NCBI GenBank assembly: GCA_022705365.1
Contig: JAKJEP010000259.1
Span: 1-5,000 of the forward strand
Source of the DNA: Planctomycetota bacterium
GTDB lineage: Bacteria > Planctomycetota > Phycisphaerae > Sedimentisphaerales > SM23-30
Direction: 5' to 3'
Length of the DNA: 5,000 nt
Each line of letters begins with the position of its first letter. Position 1 is the stretch's first letter. Below the pieces are notes generated by a model. The model saw only the letters and a program-made list of their open reading frames with translations, made no database searches and was not told the origin of the DNA. This document shows positions 1 to 5,000 of the stretch, one piece after another. Position numbers and translations under genes: made by a program.

Positions 1-308
1 GCGGCTACGGCCTCCTGGCCGATGGACAGGTGGGTGGCCCCGGAGAATTTATACCCTTCAAACGGAACCAGCTCCCCGTTACGCAGTTTGATAATCATCG
101 TTTCAAAGGCCCGGTTGTACAGCATTTGCCGGTATAAAAATATGGCATCTTCCGCTGTAAAGCCGGCCTTCAGCTCATCCTGGAGGCTCTTGTTATACTG
201 ATAACAGGGAATTTCTCCAAAACGTAGCTTTTGGGGCGCGAAATTCGGGCCTATGACCAGACTTTTCATCGAGGTAAATTCATTCTTTTTTGCGTCAGTT
301 GCCTGCAT
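1..308 (-). CDS. TPP-dependent dehydrogenase E1 component, alpha-type subunit (N-terminal part, cut by window edge)
   Basis: Reading the minus strand from the ATG at 308-306 gives 102 intact residues with no stop before the window edge, so only the N-terminus is present. Residues about 57-101 carry the start of the E1-alpha fold: LYRQMLYNRAFETMI (compare the family pattern LYRxMLxxRxFE), then FSGATHLSIGQEAVA (compare xxHLxxGQEAVA), which lies just before the cofactor-binding core of pyruvate, branched-chain and acetoin dehydrogenase E1-alpha proteins. The family decarboxylates 2-oxo acids (or related keto compounds) with thiamine pyrophosphate in the cytoplasm, normally with an E1-beta partner that is either separate or fused. 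The start is supported by a GGAGAG ribosome binding site at 322-317, 8 nt upstream of the ATG; residue 14 is a less likely alternative start. The gene is divergent from the DeoR-family regulator, which probably controls it. A TATAAA box at 347-342 is a possible -10, but I see no convincing -35. The substrate cannot be told from this fragment. Confidence 0.82.
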   Translation of the reverse strand, partial: MQATDAKKNEFTSMKSLVIGPNFAPQKLRFGEIPCYQYNKSLQDELKAGFTAEDAIFLYRQMLYNRAFETMIIKLRNGELVPFEGYKFSGATHLSIGQEAVA

Positions 309-377
309 TTTTTATGCTCTCCAATACATTTTTATCACACTTTTATATACTTTTGTTCGTGTTTCTTCATCCATAAA

Positions 378-457
378 TTGTAAATAAACTGCTCAAAATG
401 TCAATAATATTACAAGAAATTCTTGAAAATTAGCAAAATATAGCTTATTATTTACAA
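378..457. promoter_or_regulatory. Nested inverted repeats: candidate operator region of the DeoR-family regulator
   Basis: Two inverted repeats are almost concentric in the divergent intergenic gap. The outer arms are an exact 10-bp match: TTGTAAATAA at 378-387 and its reverse complement TTATTTACAA at 448-457. The inner dyad is CAAGAA-A-TTCTTG at 413-425, with perfect 6-bp arms. The outer pair is centred at 417.5 and the inner dyad at 419. The inner right arm overlaps the -35 box of the regulator promoter and the outer right arm overlaps its -10 box, so a protein bound here would block regulator transcription. DeoR-type proteins commonly autorepress and some bind distant sites together by DNA looping. 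That the DeoR-family protein encoded at 462 binds here is inference. Confidence 0.5.
423..451 (+). promoter_or_regulatory. Sigma70-like promoter of the DeoR-family gene
   Basis: TTGAAA at 423-428 (5 of 6 to the -35 consensus TTGACA) and TATTAT at 446-451 (5 of 6 to TATAAT) are separated by an ideal 17-bp spacer. Transcription would start near 458, only about 4 nt before the ATG at 462. No Shine-Dalgarno sequence precedes that ATG, which agrees with a leaderless or nearly leaderless mRNA. Confidence 0.55.
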
Positions 458-461
458 CAGA

Positions 462-1367
462 ATGAGGCAACGACAGCAAAAAATCGTCGATTACGTCCGC
501 ACCGTCGGGATTGTTTCGGTTTCGAAACTGGCGGAAATGTTTGGCGTTTCGCCCTTTACGATTCGCCGGGATATTGATTATCTCTCCCAGGGGCGCTTGC
601 TGGCGAAGGTCAAGGGTGGTGCCCAGCGGATTGAGACGCCTAGCCAGTTCAGTGAGGCCCGGCTGGTGAACCGGATGCAGATCAACCTGGCCCAGAAGGA
701 AAAAATCGCCCGCAAGGCCGTGGAATTTATCCATGCCGGGGATACGATTTTTCTGGACGGATCCAGTACCATTGCCTGTCTGGCCCGGACGATTGCCCAG
801 GTATGCCGAAATATCACGGTGGTGACGAATTCGGTGCTGATTTCGCTGGAGTTATCGGAGGCCTCGGATATCCGGCTGATCGGGCTGGGGGGGATCTTCG
901 ACCGGGATACGTTTTCGTTTGTCGGGTTTGATGCGGATCTTCCGGCGGAGTCTTTTTATGTGGATAAAGCCTTTTTTTCCTGTGCCGGATTTGTACCGGA
1001 TCAGGGGACCTATGAAAATGCCGCCTTTAACCGCAATATCAAGTTGCTGGTGGCCCAGCGAGCGGCCAAGGTGTTTCTGCTTATGGATTCGGGGAAATTT
1101 GGGAAACGGGCCTTAACCCGGGTTTTGGATACCAATATGATCCATTCCATCATAACGGATAAGATAGAAGATCCCAAAATAATGGAAGAAATCAAGGCCA
1201 GCAAGACCAATCTGGTCCTGGCAGACCGGACAGAAAACACCCTTGCGGACAAACCAACGTCCAAAACGCCACAGTGTAAAGACACGCATATCCACTGGCC
1301 CGCTATGGTGGCAACGAGCCAGTTATCCGATCAATCCTACACCGGATCGTTTTTTAGAACCGCGTAA
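462..1367 (+). CDS. DeoR-family transcriptional regulator
   Basis: A 301-residue cytoplasmic DNA-binding regulator. Residues about 3-57 form the DeoR-type winged helix-turn-helix: RQQKIVDYV, then VSVSKLAEMFGVSPFTIRRD as the helix-turn-helix, and the closing LLAKVKGGA. Residues about 78-235 form the DeoR C-terminal sensor domain, recognisable from DGSSTIACLA (97-106), VVTNSVLISLEL (120-131), GLGGIFDRDTFSFVG (141-155), LLMDSGKFG (206-214) and ITD (231-233). In the family this domain binds phosphorylated sugars or intermediates and releases the operator. The family is normally about 250-260 residues and the recognisable fold ends near residue 255 (NLVLAD). The last roughly 45 residues are a hydrophilic tail without family resemblance, and the stop lies 3 nt from the stop of the convergent transposase. 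The ATG at 462 fits the family N-terminus although it has no Shine-Dalgarno. Divergent placement from the E1 gene suggests local control of that operon; the inducer is unknown. Confidence 0.9.
   Translation: MRQRQQKIVDYVRTVGIVSVSKLAEMFGVSPFTIRRDIDYLSQGRLLAKVKGGAQRIETPSQFSEARLVNRMQINLAQKEKIARKAVEFIHAGDTIFLDGSSTIACLARTIAQVCRNITVVTNSVLISLELSEASDIRLIGLGGIFDRDTFSFVGFDADLPAESFYVDKAFFSCAGFVPDQGTYENAAFNRNIKLLVAQRAAKVFLLMDSGKFGKRALTRVLDTNMIHSIITDKIEDPKIMEEIKASKTNLVLADRTENTLADKPTSKTPQCKDTHIHWPAMVATSQLSDQSYTGSFFRTA
1325..1355 (+). terminator. Possible weak intrinsic terminator inside the 3' end of the DeoR-family gene
   Basis: ATCCG at 1325-1329 can pair with CGGAT at 1343-1347 across a 13-nt loop, and six T residues follow at 1350-1355. 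The stem is only 5 bp and lies before the stop codon at 1365-1367, so this is weak evidence. If real, it could mark the end of an ancestral, shorter regulator gene whose reading frame now runs through it. Confidence 0.18.
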
Positions 1368-1370
1368 AGT

Positions 1371-2042
1371 TCAGTCTTTCTTGGGGGGTCTGCCGACAGG
1401 CAGGGGATGCAGACGCCGTTTGAACTTCTTTTCCAGGGCCTTGATAAAAGGCATGGGACCCAAGGGGCGGCCGGTCTGGGTAAAGGTGCGGAGGATGCGA
1501 ATCTCTTCGGCGGTCAGCTTTTTGGTCAGCAGGCCGGTGAGTTTCTTCTTTTCCGCTTTGGAGGGCCAGACTTTCAGGGCCAGAACACCGGAGGGGTCTT
1601 TCCCGGAAGTGTGAGCAGCGGCACTGGACCAGGCGTATTTGTCGGCTTTCCGGGCTTTCTTATCGAGCACCGGTAAAGTTTCGACATACTGTACCGCTTT
1701 CCAGAGATAATCTCCGCCCAGGGCGCAGGATTGGAAACGGTTCCGCCAGATACTTATGTTGCTGGTACGCTTACTGTTAAGATATTGCGTATAAGCAAAA
1801 TGGGTGCGACCGATGGCCTTGGCCAGAGCGCCTTTGCGCCGGGGGATTGCCACGATATGAACATGGTTCTTCATGAGGCAATAGGCCAGGACATCGATCT
1901 TGTACTGAGCGGCCTTTTCTTTCAGGAATTCCAGATAAACCTGGTAATCCTTATCCTTGAGGAAAACGGCCCGGTCACCAATGGTCCGCTGATATACATG
2001 ATGCGGCTCATTCACTACTTCTATTCTTGCTGTTCTAGGCAT
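1371..2042 (-). CDS. RAYT-type (REP-associated) Y1/HUH transposase
   Basis: A 223-residue protein of the Y1 transposase superfamily (IS200-like fold), in the REP-associated tyrosine transposase group. The N-terminus MPRTARIEVVNEPHHVYQR matches the typical RAYT start and supports the ATG at 2042-2040. The HUH metal-binding motif is H60-V61-H62 in YCLMKNHVHIVAI. The probable nucleophile is Y119 in AVQYVETLPV, where relatives usually read RYVExNPVRAG. It is preceded by IWRNRFQSCALGGDYLW, equivalent to the usual WQGRFxSxxLxxxYL, and followed by YAWSSAAAH. The C-terminus has TGRPLGPMPFI (190-200) and the basic end GRPPKKD, both common in RAYTs. Such enzymes nick and join single-stranded DNA at REP hairpins and are often single-copy, domesticated genes, not active insertion sequences. 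The gene is intact, converges on the DeoR-family gene with 3 nt between stops, and diverges from the glycosidase gene. No clear paired terminal repeats mark an element boundary. Confidence 0.88.
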   Translation of the reverse strand: MPRTARIEVVNEPHHVYQRTIGDRAVFLKDKDYQVYLEFLKEKAAQYKIDVLAYCLMKNHVHIVAIPRRKGALAKAIGRTHFAYTQYLNSKRTSNISIWRNRFQSCALGGDYLWKAVQYVETLPVLDKKARKADKYAWSSAAAHTSGKDPSGVLALKVWPSKAEKKKLTGLLTKKLTAEEIRILRTFTQTGRPLGPMPFIKALEKKFKRRLHPLPVGRPPKKD

Positions 2043-2048
2043 ATCTGT

Positions 2049-2079
2049 ATTATTACACCGAAATTTACAAATGCAACAA
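2049..2079 (-). promoter_or_regulatory. Candidate promoter of the RAYT gene
   Basis: On the minus strand, TAATAA (2055-2050), or the overlapping extended form TGTAATAAT (2057-2049), is a plausible -10 box. Possible -35 boxes are TTGTTG (2079-2074, 18-bp spacer to TAATAA) and TTGCAT (2076-2071, 16-bp spacer to AATAAT). Only 7 nt separate TAATAA from the ATG at 2042, so transcription would begin at or next to the start codon. No Shine-Dalgarno is visible, so a leaderless transcript is likely if this promoter is right. Confidence 0.38.
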
Positions 2080-2089
2080 AAAAAATAAA

Positions 2090-2219
2090 ATTTTTACGCC
2101 CCTATTTTGACGCCGGCGGCAAAAGCTCATCGTCCCCTGGTTATGGGGGTGACAGAGTGAGTTTTTGGGTCTCCATAACTATTTTGGACCGTTCCGTCAA
2201 AAAAACATTCATTTTTACG
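2090..2219. repeat. 9-bp direct repeat ATTTTTACG bounding a 112-bp hairpin-rich segment
   Basis: ATTTTTACG occurs exactly at 2090-2098 and 2211-2219, and a one-mismatch copy ATTTTGACG lies at 2104-2112. The exact copies bracket 2099-2210, which is more GC-rich than the flanks and contains the hairpin sequences listed separately. This could be a target-site duplication around a small inserted element, or repeated binding sites for a regulator. The AT-rich repeat could also arise by chance. Confidence 0.35.
2130..2181. repeat. Overlapping, mutually exclusive inverted repeats (REP-like hairpin candidate)
   Basis: Hairpin A pairs 2130-2137 with 2145-2152 around the 7-nt loop TGGTTAT: a CCCC/GGGG core is extended by two G-T wobbles, C-G and T-A. 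Hairpin B pairs 2138-2150 with 2169-2181 around an 18-nt loop. Its core is the exact inverted repeat GTTATGG (2140-2146) and CCATAAC (2173-2179), extended with further pairs and wobbles. The two share 2145-2150 and the loop of A, so only one can form at a time. A nearby perfect 8-bp palindrome CGCCGGCG is at 2111-2118. Lying about 90 bases upstream of the RAYT start codon, this could be a REP-like substrate of that enzyme, but only one copy is visible. Confidence 0.4.
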
Positions 2220-2236
2220 ATTTTCGCGGATATAAT
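2208..2236 (+). promoter_or_regulatory. Candidate promoter of the GH36 glycosidase gene
   Basis: TATAAT at 2231-2236 is a perfect -10 consensus. The hexamer at the 17-bp spacing is TTCATT (2208-2213), only 3 of 6 to the -35 consensus, which suggests a weak promoter that may need an activator. Transcription would start near 2243 and give a leader of roughly 59 nt before the ATG at 2302. The leader contains TTTACAA at 2272-2278, a word also found in the regulator's own control region. Confidence 0.5.
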
Positions 2237-2290
2237 GTCCTGAAGGTTGAAACCGAGTGTTGGTGCCGTGTTTTACAATACTACTTTATG

Positions 2291-2296
2291 AGGTGA
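2291..2296 (+). promoter_or_regulatory. Ribosome binding site that fixes the glycosidase start
   Basis: AGGTGA at 2291-2296 sits 5 nt before the ATG at 2302-2304. The upstream in-frame GTG at 2257 has no such site, and starting there would put 15 extra residues in front of an ordinary signal peptide. The ATG at 2302 is therefore preferred. Confidence 0.75.
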
Positions 2297-2301
2297 TTGG
2301 T

Positions 2302-4992
2302 ATGGAAAAGAGTATACGAATCGGGATTGCACTGTGTGCCATTCTGTCATTTTCTACCTGCGTTATGGCATTGGATTGGACAGGGGTCACGATTTTCGGC
2401 TGTGATGAACAGGGGACCGTAGATGCCCGTTTCCGCTGCAATAGCGGGCCGGTCGATGCGGCGTGGGATGTGTTTCTGTATGAAGGCAAACCCATAGAGC
2501 AAAAGGATTTAGAGAAAGTTCACTGGCTCAATCACCCGCAGGATCATTCTATCCGTGTCCCGCTTAGCCCCGGGGTTCATGCCTTTACTTTTCACATCGA
2601 AAATCAGGATTTAATTCCTTCTGCAGGCATTAACTTATTTTTTGATGGGGACAGAGGGCGACCTGCCATCTCTGCCCGGGCCGCAGTGGCGGAAAATGGT
2701 CCGCCCAAATCGGAGTTTTTCGCTAATACATCCGGCAAAACCATGGGCTGGCCGATAACCGATGTGCCCGGCAGCGGTACGCTGGTGTATCAGGATCAGG
2801 GAGGGGGGATTCATGAGTGTATAACGGCAGCAGCCCAATGGAAGGTTACGTTGAAGGAATTCTGGATAGCACCTCCCACAGACGGCTTGAATCTGGATTT
2901 TGTTGCCCCCCATACCCCCGGGGCCAGCGGCAAACCGGACTGGGTGGGGCACTTGGTGCTGGAGGTGGAAGAGTCGTCCGGTCAGCCGTCCGATTTTTTC
3001 CTGTGGCTGCAAACGGCGGCGGGGATGACCATGGGGGGGCCGGATCATGTCGCTGTCTGGAAAGAAAAATATGATACGAAAAATGCGGCTGCCCCGTTTT
3101 CGTTTACATATGGCGGCAAGCCGTCGAAGGATTTTCTAAAGAATTGGCAATTAAAGACTTCTGAGGGGAAAAACGATCGGGGCCGCGCGGCGCGGATTCT
3201 TGTCTATACCGATCCGGAAACGGGCCTGCAGGTGCGGTGGCAGGGGGTGGAGTACCGGGATTATCAGACGGTGGAGTGGACGCTGTATTTTAAGAATACC
3301 GGAACCCAAGATACCCCGATACTGGAAAATATTCTGGCGCTGGATACCTCTTTTTCGCGGGATGCTGCCGGAGAATTTCAATTACACTATAACCGGGGCG
3401 ATTTCTGTGTTATCAACAGTTATGAGCCGCTGGAGAAGACCTTACTGCCAAATGAGAAATTGCATCTGGCACCGGCTGGCGGTCGACCGACGGATACGGA
3501 GTTTCCCTATTTTAACATCAATGTCGAAAATGAGGGCCTGATTGCGGTTCTTGGCTGGCCGGGACAGTGGTCGGCCAATTTTATCCGCGACGACCAGAAC
3601 ACTCTCACGCTGCAGGCGGGGCAGGAATTGACGCATTTCAAGCTGCTGCCGGGTGAGGAAGTGCGTAGTCCCCTGGTGGTCTTGCAGTTCCGGAACCAGG
3701 GGGACTGGATGGACGGACAGAATAAATGGCGCCGCTGGATGAAGGCGTATAGTATGCCCAAACCGGGCGGGAAATTGCAGCCGCCCATGCTGCTGGCGTC
3801 CAGTTCCCGCGCGTATATTGAAATGCACGGGGCGAATACGGAAAATCAGATTATGTTTATCCAGCGTTATCTGGATGAGGATATGAAGCTGGATTACTGG
3901 TGGATGGATGCGGGTTGGTATGAATGCGGAGATCCGCCTAGCTGGCCGGTGGTGGGGACCTGGGAGGTGGATCGCAAGCGTTTTCCGCAGGGATTCAAGC
4001 CCATCAGCGATTTTGCGCACAAAAATGGTGTGAAAATTCTGGTGTGGTTCGAGCCATCGCGGGTACATGCCGGCACCTGGATAGCCGAAAAACACCCGGA
4101 ATGGGTTTATGGGGGTGCCGGCGGGGGGCTGCTGCGGCTGGATAACCCGGAGGCGATGGACTGGCTGGTGAATCATATTGATAAACTGATTGAGGATAAC
4201 GGGATCGATTTATACCGGGAAGATTTCAACATTGCGCCGCTGGGACACTGGCGGGGTAACGATACGCCGGACCGGCAGGGGATTACGGAAATCCGGTTTG
4301 TCACCAATTTTCTGGCGTATTGGGACGAGCTGATCCGGCGGCATCCGGGGCTGTTTATCGATACCTGTGCCTCGGGCGGTCGGCGGCTGGATGCCGAGAC
4401 ATTGCGCCGGGGTGCCCCGCTGTGGCGGAGCGACTATGCCTTTGAGCCGATCGGGCATCAAGGGCAGACCTATGGATTGTCGATGTGGCTGCCGTATCAC
4501 GGCACGGGCACAGTGGCCCATGTGGCGGCGCCGTATTATGGCGCCGGGGTGACGCCGGTTCAGCCCTATGCGTTCTGGAGTAATTCCGGGATCAGCCTGA
4601 CGATGGGATTCGATATGCGGATTAAAGAGCTGGATTACGATACCCTGCGGAAGCTGTTCAAGCAGTGGCGGTCCATCAGTGAGAATTATTACGGGGATTA
4701 TTATCCGCTGACTCCTTACAGTTTGCAGCGGGATGCCTGGGTGGGCTGGCAGTTTGACCGGCCGGAAGAGGGCCAAGGCATGGTCAATGTATTCCGCCGG
4801 GATGATTGTGTGTTTTATGGCGCCCAGATGAAGCTCAGAGGATTGCATCCGGAGAGCCGCTACCGGGTGCAGAATCTGGATGGAGCGGAAACGGTGGAAG
4901 CCAGCGGGCGGGACTTGATGACGGGGGGCGTGAAGGTGGCGATTCCGGAAGCGCCGGGCGCGGCGATCCTTGCCTATGAGCGGATCGAGTAG
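2302..4992 (+). CDS. Secreted GH36-like alpha-galactosidase (melibiase family)
   Basis: An 896-residue retaining glycosidase, expected to cleave terminal alpha-galactose (or a related alpha-linked sugar) from oligo- or polysaccharides outside the cytoplasm. Residues 1-23 form a signal peptide: a short charged start with K3 and R6, hydrophobic 7-22, and likely cleavage after VMA at residue 23. Residues about 24-258 are beta-rich and may be two accessory modules with no firm assignment. From PFSFTYGGKPS (265-275) to about 500 is the GH36 N-terminal beta-sandwich. The (beta/alpha)8 barrel follows, with WWMDAGWY (533-540), WFEPSRV (582-588), YREDFN (638-643, D641 the expected nucleophile), CASGGRRLD (689-697) and WRSDYA (D711 the expected acid/base). 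The two Asp are 70 residues apart, as usual for GH36. Residues about 825-896 resemble the GH36 C-terminal beta domain. Classical GH36 enzymes are about 700-750 residues, so the N-terminal addition explains the extra length. The exact substrate is not shown by the sequence. Confidence 0.9.
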   Translation: MEKSIRIGIALCAILSFSTCVMALDWTGVTIFGCDEQGTVDARFRCNSGPVDAAWDVFLYEGKPIEQKDLEKVHWLNHPQDHSIRVPLSPGVHAFTFHIENQDLIPSAGINLFFDGDRGRPAISARAAVAENGPPKSEFFANTSGKTMGWPITDVPGSGTLVYQDQGGGIHECITAAAQWKVTLKEFWIAPPTDGLNLDFVAPHTPGASGKPDWVGHLVLEVEESSGQPSDFFLWLQTAAGMTMGGPDHVAVWKEKYDTKNAAAPFSFTYGGKPSKDFLKNWQLKTSEGKNDRGRAARILVYTDPETGLQVRWQGVEYRDYQTVEWTLYFKNTGTQDTPILENILALDTSFSRDAAGEFQLHYNRGDFCVINSYEPLEKTLLPNEKLHLAPAGGRPTDTEFPYFNINVENEGLIAVLGWPGQWSANFIRDDQNTLTLQAGQELTHFKLLPGEEVRSPLVVLQFRNQGDWMDGQNKWRRWMKAYSMPKPGGKLQPPMLLASSSRAYIEMHGANTENQIMFIQRYLDEDMKLDYWWMDAGWYECGDPPSWPVVGTWEVDRKRFPQGFKPISDFAHKNGVKILVWFEPSRVHAGTWIAEKHPEWVYGGAGGGLLRLDNPEAMDWLVNHIDKLIEDNGIDLYREDFNIAPLGHWRGNDTPDRQGITEIRFVTNFLAYWDELIRRHPGLFIDTCASGGRRLDAETLRRGAPLWRSDYAFEPIGHQGQTYGLSMWLPYHGTGTVAHVAAPYYGAGVTPVQPYAFWSNSGISLTMGFDMRIKELDYDTLRKLFKQWRSISENYYGDYYPLTPYSLQRDAWVGWQFDRPEEGQGMVNVFRRDDCVFYGAQMKLRGLHPESRYRVQNLDGAETVEASGRDLMTGGVKVAIPEAPGAAILAYERIE

Positions 4993-5000
4993 TCCGGATT

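Noticed and set aside
1357..1372. GAAC/GTTC mini-hairpin as a bidirectional terminator between the convergent genes
   Set aside because: The stem is only 4 bp with an 8-nt loop and has no T-run directly after it on either strand.
1300..2160. Complete insertion sequence with defined ends around the RAYT gene
   Set aside because: I found no matching terminal inverted repeats or target duplication flanking the whole gene, and RAYTs usually lack classical IS ends.
1731..2243. Plus-strand open frame opposite the RAYT gene
   Set aside because: It overlaps the HUH and nucleophile codons of a well-recognised transposase on the other strand, and its own translation resembles no family.
2257..2301. 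Upstream in-frame GTG start for the glycosidase
   Set aside because: It would add 15 residues before a normal signal peptide and has no ribosome binding site, while AGGTGA precedes the ATG at 2302.
2344..2376. Lipoprotein signal (Cys at residue 20) in the glycosidase
   Set aside because: The residues before the Cys are FST, which do not match the lipobox; cleavage after VMA at residue 23 by signal peptidase I fits better.
3442..4176. Long antisense open frame under the glycosidase
   Set aside because: The translation is rich in Pro, His and Arg with no family motifs, typical of the antisense of a GC-rich gene; the plus-strand frame carries clear catalytic motifs.
4210..4848. Second long antisense open frame under the catalytic domain
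   Set aside because: It lies entirely opposite conserved GH36 barrel sequence and shows no recognisable domain or credible start.
1..5000. CRISPR array, tRNA or rRNA gene
   Set aside because: No spaced direct-repeat series, tRNA cloverleaf or conserved rRNA stretch was seen in the few non-coding gaps.

Overview
The window looks like part of a bacterial chromosome from a carbohydrate-degrading, probably Gram-negative organism. The combination of a large secreted GH36-type alpha-galactosidase, a DeoR-family sugar regulator, a TPP-dependent dehydrogenase E1 subunit and a RAYT-type Y1 transposase would fit the PVC group (Lentisphaerota, Kiritimatiellota, Verrucomicrobiota or Planctomycetota). 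That placement is an inference from gene style and has not been tested by a search. Genes are moderately GC-rich, while the two promoter-bearing intergenic gaps are clearly AT-rich.

Layout: (1) 1-308, minus strand: the first 102 residues of a thiamine-pyrophosphate-dependent dehydrogenase E1 alpha-type subunit, cut by the window edge. (2) 309-461: a divergent control region with a sigma70-like promoter and a nested set of inverted repeats. (3) 462-1367, plus strand: a DeoR-family transcriptional regulator with an unusual C-terminal tail. (4) 1371-2042, minus strand: a Y1/HUH single-strand transposase of the RAYT (REP-associated) type, ending tail-to-tail with the regulator gene with only 3 bases between the stops. 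(5) 2043-2301: an AT-rich gap with the RAYT promoter, a GC-rich insert able to form alternative hairpins, a 9-bp direct repeat and the glycosidase promoter. (6) 2302-4992, plus strand: an exported 896-residue GH36-like glycoside hydrolase. The last 8 bases are non-coding.

The DeoR regulator and the dehydrogenase gene share an upstream region and are probably one regulatory unit: the regulator, whose C-terminal domain belongs to a family that senses phosphorylated sugars, probably controls the divergent dehydrogenase operon and itself. The alpha-galactosidase would release sugars outside the cytoplasm. It lies on its own promoter beyond the transposase, so its link to the regulator is only suggested by proximity and a short shared TTTACAA word. 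I see no clearly new multi-gene system. The most interesting signals are regulatory: the nested dyad at 378-457, the near-leaderless promoters of the regulator and RAYT genes, and the repeat-bounded hairpin segment at 2090-2219.
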